A stretch of 33,225 nt of DNA from Saprospiraceae bacterium (GCA_016717265.1 JADKFX010000003.1:1-33225), one strand, 5' to 3'; positions 8,012-17,521 are shown, numbered from the stretch's first letter. Numbers and translations: made by a program. The notes: generated by a model not told the origin, from the letters alone.

Positions 8012-9025
8012 TCAAACAACCCCTTTCGCCGGCTCTCCATTTAAAACTTTAATTACATGGGCAATTACCAAAGAACTACTGTAATAATACCAATGATTCA
8101 GTTGATTTGTTCGTAAACCTGGCTTAAGGTCATCTTTTACACCAGTGGCGTTAACATCAATAATATCAGGACTTACAATGTCATTTCGCTTCCTGCCATA
8201 TCGACCCAGACGATTATTAAAATTCTTAGTATATTTTGAAATATCGAGGACGATATCTTTTTCATGAAAATAAATATGGATTCTTTTTCCCAACTCAATT
8301 AATCGATTAAAAGCTTCCCCTTTTTCAAAAATACTATACTCAATATCAGCCGCCATCAAGATAATCTGATCAAATATTTCTGGATACGGAATTTGCTTGA
8401 TAGACATTTCAATCATCATTTGTTTAAGTACCCTATTTCCCATAGAATGAACTAAAAGATGAACTTTGCCTTTACATAATGGATTGCGCTCACGGGCAAG
8501 AAAGACTTGAAAAAAATCCAATAATTTAGCCATACATCGAGCCAATGTTTCACCACTTCGTTCAGCATCTTTTTTATCATCATGGTAATGTAAGGGCAAG
8601 TCACTACTTCGACCAGGCCATGTAAAAATCACTATTCTGCCAATGGGTGATTCCTCATTCAAAACATAACGTTTATGTAGTTCCTTAAAATTACTTCGAA
8701 CACTATTAAGATCTGTATTAAATCCATGAATAAAAAACAATACATCATTTTTACCACTTGTTTGATTTTCCTTATTCCGAAAATCATCATACAGTTCTTT
8801 AAAGAATCTCGCTGAGCCTTTTAAACTTGAGGTATTTGTCGCTTTTAGACCACTGTATGTTATTTGATTCGTTTTCGTCGGATCCGGAAATAACTCAAAT
8901 TCATCATTTTCTATATCATAGCTACCAAATCGCAAATCATCACCTGCGTGTTCTCTTCCATCAGGCCGAATTACTTCTTTAGTTCCGCGTTGTTGAATTT
9001 CTCTATTCGTTATGAAATAATGCAT
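8012..9025 (-). CDS. DUF900-like alpha/beta hydrolase
   Basis: 337 residues starting MHYFITNREIQ. The alpha/beta-hydrolase core spans about residues 93-290: strand plus oxyanion segment VLFFIHGFNTD (95-105), IVIFTWPGRSSD (131-142) and nucleophile elbow HSMGN with Ser194. This pattern is that of the DUF900 (PF05990) hydrolases, for which neither substrate nor pathway is established. The HDS or HEKD region near residue 255 (YFHEKDIVLDIS) probably supplies the acid. No signal peptide or membrane helix is seen, so it is predicted cytoplasmic. It lies 53 bases downstream of the LEA-like lipoprotein gene and could be its operon partner. About 150 bases without recognisable features separate it from the transposase. 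Confidence 0.85.
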   Translation of the reverse strand: MHYFITNREIQQRGTKEVIRPDGREHAGDDLRFGSYDIENDEFELFPDPTKTNQITYSGLKATNTSSLKGSARFFKELYDDFRNKENQTSGKNDVLFFIHGFNTDLNSVRSNFKELHKRYVLNEESPIGRIVIFTWPGRSSDLPLHYHDDKKDAERSGETLARCMAKLLDFFQVFLARERNPLCKGKVHLLVHSMGNRVLKQMMIEMSIKQIPYPEIFDQIILMAADIEYSIFEKGEAFNRLIELGKRIHIYFHEKDIVLDISKYTKNFNNRLGRYGRKRNDIVSPDIIDVNATGVKDDLKPGLRTNQLNHWYYYSSSLVIAHVIKVLNGEPAKGVV

Positions 9026-9078
9026 AATATTAGAATTTTAATTAAGTGCTTCAAATGAATCCCCAGCGATGCCAAACA

Positions 9079-10257
9079 TTATTGGCCAATTTTAAAAGGG
9101 ATCGTAAACTGATACGGTATTTGAATATTTCCATAACCAATATCTACTCCAATCTGACCTTTTAAGGTTGGGTTACTTATGAGGGGATCTCCGATTCCAA
9201 AAGCTTGAAGTATATTACCCTGAAAAAAATTTGTTTGCCAGGTTAAATATACTTTTTTTGAATGTTTTGCCTGAATCATTTTATTACCATCTAAGGTTTT
9301 AAACTCAACGATGTAAGGACTATAGTTCTGATTGAGCATAGCTGTAGAAGTAAACATTACTGCTTCAATTGCAAATTCGTTAGGATTATATAATTCAAAA
9401 GGAATATAAATTTTATATCCAGTTGTATTGGGGCCGGGATATTCAACCACTAAATTGTTCTTGATACTATTCCATTTATTTAAAAAATTAGTCCAGGCAA
9501 TTGGAGCCGATGTGTTTATAAGCCCTATTTGAGAAACTAAATAATTTGCAGCGTTTATTTCTTTAGAACAAAACCAACAAGTTGCTGATGGATCTGGAAT
9601 TTTAATTTTTGTATCTACTAATAAATTTACAAATGGACTTAATCCAGTCAAATTAAGCTGGTTATTATCCCCAATAAATTTAAGAAAAGAACTCTCTGAA
9701 GAAGCGGCAATGCGAGGTGGTAATGGCAAACGGAGCGTATCGGTAATTTCAAATGGAACGGTAATACGGTCTCCTCCTAACATATGCTTAACTGCTTTTC
9801 GTGCGATGACATTTTGAACATAATCATCCACTTTTATATAGAAGGTACTTTCAAATTTATAGACATTATCTTTTCCCATAAAATCCTTAAAATATCCTTG
9901 CGGATCAAGGTCTAATTCCAGACTATAGCGTTGTGTTACACTTCCTTTTGGAGGCACAATAAACGATGCACCTCTTTTAGACAATTGAGATATTGTCCGA
10001 TCTCTCATTAAGAATTTAAAATCATGATCAGGAATCGTTAATTGTGTATCATATGGATTATTAAATCTAAATTTCAAATTTAAAGTCAACTTCCCTTTAA
10101 TCGCCAAATGTTGAATATCAATTTCGGGTTCAAGTTTTTTTATTTCAATTCCTCTGAAATCTACTGTGGGTACATACTCCTGAATATTAAAATACCGATT
10201 GCATGACATGGAAAGAAAGACCAAACTTAAAAGCAAGACTTTAGATTTAATAGACAT
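9079..10257 (-). CDS. LEA type 2-like lipoprotein
   Basis: 392 residues. The N-terminus has a lipoprotein signal peptide with lipobox SMSC (lipidated Cys19), so it is probably anchored to the periplasmic face of a membrane or to the surface. Residues about 35-160 (FRGIEIKKLEPEIDIQHLAIKGKLTLNLKFRFNNPYDTQL split over several strands) have the pattern of LEA14/water-stress and hypersensitive response (WHy) domains: ...NPY/NPN motifs within an immunoglobulin-like fold. A second NPNEFAIEAV-type strand near residue 290 suggests two such domains. The function of bacterial LEA2 lipoproteins is not established; desiccation protection has been suggested for the family. It is followed closely by the DUF900 hydrolase. 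Confidence 0.75.
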   Translation of the reverse strand: MSIKSKVLLLSLVFLSMSCNRYFNIQEYVPTVDFRGIEIKKLEPEIDIQHLAIKGKLTLNLKFRFNNPYDTQLTIPDHDFKFLMRDRTISQLSKRGASFIVPPKGSVTQRYSLELDLDPQGYFKDFMGKDNVYKFESTFYIKVDDYVQNVIARKAVKHMLGGDRITVPFEITDTLRLPLPPRIAASSESSFLKFIGDNNQLNLTGLSPFVNLLVDTKIKIPDPSATCWFCSKEINAANYLVSQIGLINTSAPIAWTNFLNKWNSIKNNLVVEYPGPNTTGYKIYIPFELYNPNEFAIEAVMFTSTAMLNQNYSPYIVEFKTLDGNKMIQAKHSKKVYLTWQTNFFQGNILQAFGIGDPLISNPTLKGQIGVDIGYGNIQIPYQFTIPFKIGQ

Positions 10258-10445
10258 TTTTTTGAATTATTTGAATGCTCAATATAAGTGTTAGTTTAAT
10301 ACCAATATCTCAGAAAATAAAAATTATTCGAATAAAAGGAATATACCAATTTGGAATTCTACGACTCTATATCTGCTCAACCCTATTAACAAGATTAAAT
10401 ATTATCATTCCAACAAATCCTGATCATAAAAACGCGCAATTTGAC

Positions 10446-11993
10446 TCAGTCGATGATGACTAATTTATCGGATAGTATAGTCTTCCCCTTTTGCGTAAAT
10501 CGGATAAAATATAATCCAGCTGGTAAATTATCGCGTTCTAATTTGAATGACTTACCAGAAATATTTAATTGTTGCTTTACTTGGAATCCTGAAAAGTCAT
10601 AAACAGTAAGGCATGCGTCTTCAAATGAAACATCCCACTGACACTTTGTTTCTGAGGAAAAAGGGTTAGGATAGAATATTATTTTAGAGATTTGATTCGT
10701 TGCTTTTTTAACCCCTGTTGTAATCTCATTATTATAACGCACAGCTGCAAAATCAAAGTTTGAACCATTGTAAGAGCTACCAACCAATACAATCTTTCCA
10801 TCAGGCTGAACAGCGATTGATGTTGCAATATCATCACCATTTCCAATAGGAGTGCGAACAATTCCATTCGAACCAAAAGAACTATCCAATGCTCCATTAG
10901 ATTCATATCGTGCGATCGAAAAATCGGAAGCTGGACTATTGAGAGCACTATATCCTCCGATTAAAATTTTACCGTCACTTTGCAATATTATGGAATATTT
11001 ATTTTGATAAGCGCACCCGAATAATGTAGAAACTGTTCCTTTGTTTCCAAATGAATTATCTAGTTTACCATGGATATCATACCTTGCCAGGAGCAAGTAT
11101 CCTGTATAACTATATCCTCCAACGATAATTTTTCCATCCGGTTGGATGGTCATTGATTCGCCATAATCATTGGTACTATTTATGATAGCAGTGGTTGTTA
11201 CCCCAGCTGAACCAAAATTTTGATCTATACTTCCATTACTATTGTAACGAACTAAAACAAAATCATACGAAAAACTTGAAGCAGTATAACCAAATCCTGA
11301 CACCACAATTTTACCATCCGATTGCACCAATATACTGCGGATTATATCTCCAGCGATTCCAACTGCTGTTGTTACTTTCCCATTATTACCAAAGGTAGAA
11401 TCCAAGGTCCCGTTCTCAAGATATCGCAACAAAGCAAAATCACTGTTGGAACCATTATCTGTATAACCTCCCTGAAGTATTTTTCCATCACTTTGAATGG
11501 CCACTGCCATTCCTTGATCACCACCATTTAATACAGGTGTTATTACGGTACCGTTTGTGCCAAATGTATTATCTAATATTCCGTTATGATGAAAACGCGT
11601 CAAGGCAAAATCGAAATTAGGAAAAATCCCACAATAACCACCAACTAAAAGTTTTCCATCACTTTGCATTGTTAAAGAATTTCCTGCAAAATTGGAGCAT
11701 CCAATATTATTTATTATACCACCAGTTCCAAAGGTATTATCTAAGGAACCATTCGTTTGATATCGAACAAGTGCTGCATTGCTACCACTTTTTCCACCGA
11801 TCACAATTTTGCCATCAAGTTGGATGATCACTGCATTTCCTAAATCATTATTAATGCCTATTGCTGTCGTAATTTTCCCATCATGATCAAAGGAGAGATC
11901 TAAGGAACCATCTTGGCTATAGGTGAATATAGATATTACACAACACATACTGAATGTAAGAGCCTGAATTAAGAAAATGGTTCTATTGGACAT
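10446..11993 (-). CDS. Secreted seven-repeat delta-60 beta-propeller with T9SS tail
   Basis: 515 residues. A hydrophobic N-terminus (IFLIQALTFSMCCVISIFTYS) serves as signal peptide. Residues about 27-425 contain seven copies of the delta-60 repeat. Each carries Q(S/P/L)DGKI(V/L)xGG, then ...DFALxRY, then NGxLDxTFGxxGxVTT. I count seven QxDGK and seven LDxxF elements, consistent with one seven-bladed propeller. The last 80 residues (IIFYPNPFSSETK ... LPAGLYFIRFTQKGK ... KLVIID) are a T9SS type A sorting domain, so the protein is probably exported to the surface or medium. Propellers of this kind usually bind ligands or carbohydrates, but no catalytic residues are evident. About 158 bases separate it from the upstream cluster. 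Confidence 0.9.
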   Translation of the reverse strand: MSNRTIFLIQALTFSMCCVISIFTYSQDGSLDLSFDHDGKITTAIGINNDLGNAVIIQLDGKIVIGGKSGSNAALVRYQTNGSLDNTFGTGGIINNIGCSNFAGNSLTMQSDGKLLVGGYCGIFPNFDFALTRFHHNGILDNTFGTNGTVITPVLNGGDQGMAVAIQSDGKILQGGYTDNGSNSDFALLRYLENGTLDSTFGNNGKVTTAVGIAGDIIRSILVQSDGKIVVSGFGYTASSFSYDFVLVRYNSNGSIDQNFGSAGVTTTAIINSTNDYGESMTIQPDGKIIVGGYSYTGYLLLARYDIHGKLDNSFGNKGTVSTLFGCAYQNKYSIILQSDGKILIGGYSALNSPASDFSIARYESNGALDSSFGSNGIVRTPIGNGDDIATSIAVQPDGKIVLVGSSYNGSNFDFAAVRYNNEITTGVKKATNQISKIIFYPNPFSSETKCQWDVSFEDACLTVYDFSGFQVKQQLNISGKSFKLERDNLPAGLYFIRFTQKGKTILSDKLVIID

Positions 11994-12151
11994 ATAAAGT
12001 TTCCTAAGATTTTTCCAAAGTTAAACAAATCCAGGAATCATCCAAAACCAAATCACAATATTGCCCGATTACATTCCGACGATTTCAACAATGAGAAATA
12101 AAATTAAATCCCTACAATAACTTCTAATAATTGTCTTGTTCATGCCGGAGT

Positions 12152-13093
12152 CTACTCTTGTACAAACTTTAGATTCTCAAATTGATCTCCATCAAATACA
12201 TAAATGCCAACAATATATCCGTCAACTGTAGATTGTTCCTTGGATACTTTAATGTGAGTAAAGCCAAATTTTATTTGAACATCCATACCATTTTCTTGTA
12301 TTGTATACTCCACTTCAGAGAGCAGCTCAATTGACTTTTTCATATGGCTTTTTGCCCATTTTAACGCAACCGGTCGTGATTGATCTATCCATTTTAGCAA
12401 TCGATCAGATTCTGTATTAAACTGCCATTTTTTCTCAAAAGTATCAGGATTAAAGTTATATCCTGGTTCGTTTTGGATTGAAAGTATAGAATTCTGACGT
12501 TGCCAAGGACTTCCTTGTTGCCAATGTACCAAGGGTATGATATCTCCTACTTCAGTGCCAAACGATTTCGCTTCCATAAAATCGACGACCAAGCCGTACT
12601 TACTGGCTGCTGACCATTTAGAAAGAACGGATAACAATTGCTTAAAGGTTTCTGCGCGCTTATTTGAAGTTGGTTCTTCAAAAATCAGTATGCGCACATC
12701 CCCTAAATAAATACAACAACTAAACTTCTGCAAACCACTCGATTTAAGTTGATCTAACAGTATCCGGGTATCTGCTAATTCCGCTTTTGCTTTTATCAAT
12801 GAATTATCAATCTCCACTTTATTAATACCTAATCCAACTAAGCGTTTATCCCATCTGATTTTGATTTGTAACAAGCTATCCGATTTACTAGCTAAAACAG
12901 AATTCTTTACAGAGAAACTCAACTGTTTAATTGGATTTTCTGTGAGTGTATAAATTACTTTAAATTGATCAGGAAAATACAAATCGAGCCACCCATCCAA
13001 ACCATCCGGAGCTTTCTTTTTTCCAATGCATTTCACAAGCAAAGCACAAATTACGATTGCAATAACAATTTTAAACAGAATGGACCAACCCAT
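12152..13093 (-). CDS. Membrane-anchored protein of unknown function
   Basis: 313 residues. One N-terminal hydrophobic helix (ILFKIVIAIVICALLVKCI, residues about 5-23) followed by KKK suggests a single-pass inner membrane protein or uncleaved signal anchor. The rest is soluble with mixed alpha/beta composition and a helical segment around residues 80-120 (IDNSLIKAKAELADTRILLDQLK). I recognise no family or catalytic motif. It lies 33 bases downstream of the six-helix membrane protein and is the last gene of the five-gene PhoD/pYEATS cluster, so it may be a cluster-specific component. That role is inferred only from position. Confidence 0.7.
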   Translation of the reverse strand: MGWSILFKIVIAIVICALLVKCIGKKKAPDGLDGWLDLYFPDQFKVIYTLTENPIKQLSFSVKNSVLASKSDSLLQIKIRWDKRLVGLGINKVEIDNSLIKAKAELADTRILLDQLKSSGLQKFSCCIYLGDVRILIFEEPTSNKRAETFKQLLSVLSKWSAASKYGLVVDFMEAKSFGTEVGDIIPLVHWQQGSPWQRQNSILSIQNEPGYNFNPDTFEKKWQFNTESDRLLKWIDQSRPVALKWAKSHMKKSIELLSEVEYTIQENGMDVQIKFGFTHIKVSKEQSTVDGYIVGIYVFDGDQFENLKFVQE

Positions 13094-13126
13094 AAATTCG
13101 GAAGCTATAAAAATTCAAAGATAAAA

Positions 13127-13822
13127 CTAAATTTTAGGTTTATCCTGAAGAAACCATCCACCTTTGACAATCCAGGAAATTCCAAAAAATGTAAGTGCAA
13201 TACATTCAAACCAAAACACGTAAGAATCGATATCCGGAATAATTTTAAAGTAGATTAATATTGCAATGATTGCAATAGAGGCCATGCATCCAAGCATTAC
13301 ATAACCACAAACCCGATATACAATATTGCGATTTAATTTTTCTGCTGTTGGTATTTGATCCTCATGTGTCTTTGGGAATAAAATTAAACTAAAATAACTT
13401 AGGCAAAGAAAAAAAGAAACTGCAGAAATTTTATGCAATACCCCAAAATGATATTGATAACAAACTATACAGTCCGGCTGACTATTATCTGGCGTCGTTG
13501 GCAAAAAGGCAACACATAAACAAAAGATACATGCGAAATTTGCCGCCCAGCTGTCTTCCTTTTTGGGTCCTCTATAAGTAAATAAAAACATTGCAATAAC
13601 ACATAATATGCCTACAAATACATTCTGCATTGGCGAATGGTAATAAGCACTAACAGAATGTAGCGGACAGTCACATTTTCCAAAATATTTTGAACCAAAA
13701 TACATAACAAATGGAAATAAAATACCCAGCAGTCCGATACTTCTTCTGAGCCATAAAAATGGAATTAATTGGTCTTGTCCGAAATGCTCTTTATTTTCTT
13801 GTAAATTATGCATATGTATCAA
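13127..13822 (-). CDS. Six-helix membrane protein (DUF998-like)
   Basis: 231 residues with about six transmembrane helices: SIGLLGILFPFVMYFG, VFVGILCVIAMFLFTY, FACIFCLCVAFLPTT, ISAVSFFLCLSYFSLIL, VMLGCMASIAIIAILIYF and FECIALTFFGISWIVK. Conserved-looking polar positions lie at helix boundaries: SAYYHSPMQNVFVG, LHKISAVSFF and FWFECIALTFFG. This layout resembles DUF998-like integral membrane proteins, whose activity is unknown; the family call is tentative. It sits mid-cluster, 48 bases after the lipoprotein gene and 33 bases before the anchored orphan. A membrane sensor or pore role within the cluster is possible but unsupported. Confidence 0.75.
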   Translation of the reverse strand: MIHMHNLQENKEHFGQDQLIPFLWLRRSIGLLGILFPFVMYFGSKYFGKCDCPLHSVSAYYHSPMQNVFVGILCVIAMFLFTYRGPKKEDSWAANFACIFCLCVAFLPTTPDNSQPDCIVCYQYHFGVLHKISAVSFFLCLSYFSLILFPKTHEDQIPTAEKLNRNIVYRVCGYVMLGCMASIAIIAILIYFKIIPDIDSYVFWFECIALTFFGISWIVKGGWFLQDKPKI

Positions 13823-13870
13823 TTTAAAATGAATAAATATGAAACTTAAATAAAAATAGTAAAATCGATT

Positions 13871-14323
13871 TTATTTACTAATCAAAATAGGCCTATAGTT
13901 AATTTTAAATTTTTTAGAATTAATTGTAATGCTTTCTATTTCTGTAATATATCCACAACATCTTGTGTCATTTGAATTGTATGTGGCAAATAAAGTATCC
14001 GTATCCATGGCATCTAAGACCAAATAAATTTCATTTTTTACTTCGGGAAATAGATTAATACTGATAGCACTATCAACCAAGCTAGAATGATACTCAATAA
14101 ATGATATCCCATAATAAATGGTATCATTTCCTAAAACCGAATAACATTTCATTTTACTTTTATCATAAATGCTATTTGCTCCAAATACTAAATCCATATC
14201 TGCAATTGTATCTTGCACAACAAATACAAAATCATAATTATCGCCTGAACAATCGACATAATTGCAACATCCGCTTATAGATGAAAATAATACGGTATAA
14301 AGCAAGTATTTTAAAAAAGGCAT
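13871..14323 (-). CDS. Small lipoprotein of unknown function
   Basis: 150 residues. The N-terminus MPFLKYLLYTVLFSSISGCC has a lipoprotein signal peptide; the likely lipobox is SISGC with Cys19. The mature domain is beta-rich with acidic surface and a few Cys residues (CC at 19-20, CS near 25, CCGY near 126). I recognise no family. It lies between the pYEATS gene (106 bases upstream) and the six-helix membrane protein (48 bases downstream), so it is probably co-transcribed and located in the periplasm or on the outer membrane. Confidence 0.7.
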   Translation of the reverse strand: MPFLKYLLYTVLFSSISGCCNYVDCSGDNYDFVFVVQDTIADMDLVFGANSIYDKSKMKCYSVLGNDTIYYGISFIEYHSSLVDSAISINLFPEVKNEIYLVLDAMDTDTLFATYNSNDTRCCGYITEIESITINSKKFKINYRPILISK

Positions 14324-14429
14324 CCTGTTGATTAAATTGTAAAAAATAAAACAATAAAATAATTCAAAAATATATTATAACACAACAATGCAAGGTAAAT
14401 AAAATTAAGCAGCTTATAAAATTCATAAC

Positions 14430-15557
14430 TCAAATTAAACCATTTACAAATAATTTATTCTGTTCATTTGCCTCCCAATAAAAACTAGGTGGGTAACCCG
14501 GCACTTCATTTAAATCCAACTCTAATTCTGTACCATCCGGCAATAATGCTCCTAAACAAAATGCCTCAATTGCTGACAATTTAACTTTTGGTACCCCTTC
14601 ATCATTTGGAACTGAAACAATGACATTATTCTGAAAACCAAAACTATCGTGAACAAAATAAGCTACAGGATGAAATATTGCTGCTCCATCTAAAAGTTCG
14701 ACCCAAATAACTACATCATAAAATCCTTTGGATTTTCCAATACTCACAGTTGCAGTCAACCGAAAATCACCATCGACAGATTTTTTGCCCCATTTACCTT
14801 TTTGTATATCCTCTGAGGTTATATCAAACTTCTTGGCTTTAATTACCTCTGGAATTTTACTATGTAAAATACTAAGTTCATTTTGAATAGATTCATTCGA
14901 TTGAGTATTGATCAATGAATCGATTCTATTCATTTGGGTAACATTTGTTTCACTTTCCACTTCCACTTTAGCTTTTTCGGCTAATGTCCCTAATAAAGTT
15001 TCCTTTAACTTTCCAATTTTTAATGATTGCCTGGCAATTTCTTGATTTAAAGCCTGACTATCTTTTTGCATACGATTAAGTATTAATGGAAATACTGTAC
15101 GTGTCCAGACATAACCTACTGCAAAGCCTCCAGCAGAATAAAAAATCAATGTACCATATGCAAGTGCCAATGCTTTACCTGGAGCATCCATAATTAAGTT
15201 AGCAGAAAGATTAACCGCAGTCAAATCTAACTGATGTGCTATCTTTTGAAACTCAACTAAAGTGACTCCAACAAGAATTTTAGTAAGCCAATCTGAAATG
15301 TCTTCCAAATTGGTATTATCAGAATATGAAGATCCATTAACTTTTCGACCTTTATCAGCTCTTGGAATACCGAACAAAAATCCAAGCAGCATTCCAGCCA
15401 TGGTGCATGCAGCGGCTACCATAATAAAACTTAAAAAAGATCCTTCTTTAATACAAGCTAAAACAATTGCGACGATTAATGTTAATAATAATTTACCATA
15501 AAGAATCATACTCAAAATAGAGACTGACTGAATTTTTTCGGTGAATGTTGTTTTCAT
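14430..15557 (-). CDS. Membrane protein with C-terminal pYEATS domain
   Basis: 375 residues. Helices lie at about 22-37 and 42-64, the latter ending in the GFLFGIPR motif (59-66), followed by NTNLEDISDWLTKILVGVTL (81-100). A third helix lies at about 130-152. Residues about 165-235 are helical and probably coiled-coil. From about 255 comes a beta-rich domain: DGDFRLTATVSI, FYDVVIWVELLDG, IFHPVAYFVHDSFGF, LSAIEAFCLGALLPDGTEL, ELDLNEVPG. This matches the prokaryotic YEATS-like (pYEATS) pattern with its HP-F-H-F aromatic strand and DGTxLELDL end. pYEATS domains have been proposed as ligand-recognition modules in bacterial conflict systems. The GIPR/ISDWLTK membrane module recurs in such proteins. 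The domain is predicted to face the cytoplasm. The gene starts 46 bases after the PhoD-like gene stop. Confidence 0.82.
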   Translation of the reverse strand: MKTTFTEKIQSVSILSMILYGKLLLTLIVAIVLACIKEGSFLSFIMVAAACTMAGMLLGFLFGIPRADKGRKVNGSSYSDNTNLEDISDWLTKILVGVTLVEFQKIAHQLDLTAVNLSANLIMDAPGKALALAYGTLIFYSAGGFAVGYVWTRTVFPLILNRMQKDSQALNQEIARQSLKIGKLKETLLGTLAEKAKVEVESETNVTQMNRIDSLINTQSNESIQNELSILHSKIPEVIKAKKFDITSEDIQKGKWGKKSVDGDFRLTATVSIGKSKGFYDVVIWVELLDGAAIFHPVAYFVHDSFGFQNNVIVSVPNDEGVPKVKLSAIEAFCLGALLPDGTELELDLNEVPGYPPSFYWEANEQNKLFVNGLI

Positions 15558-15603
15558 AAAATAAATTTAGAAAATACGAAAATATACCCTGTCATTTATA
15601 GAT

Positions 15604-17217
15604 TTATACAAGCTCAATCTTAATTGATTTCAATTGTTTTTTTAATTTATTGTAATAACAAATTTCACAATCAATTCTTATTTCATCACTGTGAATGGAT
15701 GAAGTAATTAAAGTAAAATTATTCTTGCCAGTTTTTCCTGCAAATTTAATGGCTCTACCATCTTTAAATCCCATAATTCTATCCTTATTCCCACATATAC
15801 TTTTTTGTAAAATTAAAGGAGCAGGTTTTCTTGAGATGCCACTTGAAGTTATATTATAAACACAAGCCTTTTTAAATTTATTCTCAACAGTAATTTTAAA
15901 TACACTTAAAGAGTGTACATCACCACTTAGAAAAACAATCTTTTGCTTTCGTTCATGGGATGCATTCAAAACTAGATTTAATAACCAATTTCGCTCTACC
16001 TCATTACTTCTGTGACCCCATTCGTCCCTGAAATCGTCCTTAGCGAGCGGAATATTGCCCAATGCAATATCAAAGGTATTTGCAAAATTATCTTTCCAAT
16101 GAATAATTGGTACAGGAGAAACAATAAATAGGGCTTTCTTGCTTTTAACTTGAGATTTGTTAATCCAATTTTCAAATCTTAATTTTTGCTGATCGCCTAA
16201 TAAACGCTCACCTGATTTTGCTTCAATATCATGATGGCCCCTCATGTCCAAAACATAAAACGCAGTGAAACTATATTCAAAATTATAATCCCAAACACAA
16301 GTATCTAGTTGCTTTAAGTTGATATTCGTTTTAGGATTATGTGAATGCTGAAATTCATAGTAAGCCTTTGATGCAGCAATAAATAGACAATTTGTCAATT
16401 GTTTGTTTAATTTCAAATCATCATTCACCAATAATGAATTTAATCTCCGTGCTCGTTGTTGCACTGTAAGTGAACCCCACCCATCCATGATTTCATGGTC
16501 ATCCCAAATCATATATTGTGGGAATTGCTTATAAACATCTTTTAATGAATGATCCTTCCAATACTTAACATATAACTCCCGATAATAAACTACCAACCTA
16601 TCTACCACCATATCTACAATTAAATTTCCATCCACATCAGAACATTGAGCAGTTATATGATTCTTAAACTTCTTTAACCACTTCCAAATATTGTATTTTT
16701 CACCAGAACTATCAGCATACATTTGATCACCTCCTCCAATTACAAATTTGGCATCCTTGGATTTAAGTTCTTTATAAAAAAATGGCCAAAGATTTGATCC
16801 TGTTTTTTCAAAATCATTACAACTATAAAAGCCAAATGAAAATGTATTCAAATCATACTTCATGGTTCTAAAATAATCCTGCGAAGATTTACCAAAAGTT
16901 AAACGCTCAATGTCCTTAATTTCATTAATTTCATTTGACGCTACTAATAAATAAAAATAGTTAGTATCATTTTCAAGCGAAGAAATATTAAATGTATTTG
17001 TTAAACCATTACTACTCAAAAAATTTCTACTTTCCAAATATACTATTGAAGGCACTAATGAATTAAAATAATCATCAACCTTAACATTGTTAAAATCAAT
17101 TATTATATCATCAAAAGGATGCTGAGATAATACTAACCACCAATTTCCCTCTATTTCGGTTCTAGCCCAGATTTGAGAAGAACTTGCTGTTGTGTGTCCA
17201 ATGATTATTTGAGGCAT
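15604..17217 (-). CDS. PhoD-like metallophosphatase without signal peptide
   Basis: 537 residues. Motifs match the PhoD family of metallophosphoesterases: GGGDQMYAD (161-169), MIWDDHEIMDGWGS (236-249), DMRGHHD (324-330) and SGDVHSLSVF (431-440). The N-terminal 110 residues form a fibronectin-like strand region (IIIGHTTASSSQIWART). PhoD enzymes hydrolyse phosphomonoesters or diesters with bound metals and are normally Tat-exported. This one starts MPQIIIGHTT with no twin-arginine or hydrophobic leader, so it is predicted cytoplasmic and may act on an intracellular phosphoester. It is the first gene of the five-gene cluster, 46 bases before the pYEATS gene. The metal set and substrate are not predictable from sequence. 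Confidence 0.9.
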   Translation of the reverse strand: MPQIIIGHTTASSSQIWARTEIEGNWWLVLSQHPFDDIIIDFNNVKVDDYFNSLVPSIVYLESRNFLSSNGLTNTFNISSLENDTNYFYLLVASNEINEIKDIERLTFGKSSQDYFRTMKYDLNTFSFGFYSCNDFEKTGSNLWPFFYKELKSKDAKFVIGGGDQMYADSSGEKYNIWKWLKKFKNHITAQCSDVDGNLIVDMVVDRLVVYYRELYVKYWKDHSLKDVYKQFPQYMIWDDHEIMDGWGSLTVQQRARRLNSLLVNDDLKLNKQLTNCLFIAASKAYYEFQHSHNPKTNINLKQLDTCVWDYNFEYSFTAFYVLDMRGHHDIEAKSGERLLGDQQKLRFENWINKSQVKSKKALFIVSPVPIIHWKDNFANTFDIALGNIPLAKDDFRDEWGHRSNEVERNWLLNLVLNASHERKQKIVFLSGDVHSLSVFKITVENKFKKACVYNITSSGISRKPAPLILQKSICGNKDRIMGFKDGRAIKFAGKTGKNNFTLITSSIHSDEIRIDCEICYYNKLKKQLKSIKIELV

Positions 17218-17521
17218 TATATAAATAAAATTTGTTAAATTTAATGCAATTCTTAATAATTATATCAAAAATATGCAAAGCCAAAAATTAAATTAAAGAA
17301 ATTAGAAATAAAATCCGAAAAACGCAAATTACTAGATTAATAACCGGCCTAAATCCATGCCACTTTTGGTAGTGCCAAAATATTAAATACTACTGTTAAG
17401 ATAAGTACCAAAAACTAAAGCCTTAAACTTGAAATTTAAAGCTCTAAATCAAATATTTAAATAGGAATAAATCCTGAAATCAATTATGAAATAATCTACT
17501 ACTTCTCCATAATTTAAACCC
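17218..17521. other. Intergenic, AT-rich, presumably promoter region of the PhoD/pYEATS cluster
   Basis: About 304 bases without a credible gene. The right part contains a small inverted repeat, TTTTGG-tagtg-CCAAAA, near 17364. No convincing -33/-7 Bacteroidota promoter could be assigned by eye. Confidence 0.4.

Noticed and set aside
10275..10463. Plus-strand 62-codon frame between the propeller and LEA-like genes
   Set aside because: Overlaps the propeller 3' end and reads as an AT-rich chance frame.
10679..10948. Minus-strand 89-codon frame
   Set aside because: Alternative-frame shadow inside the delta-60 propeller gene.
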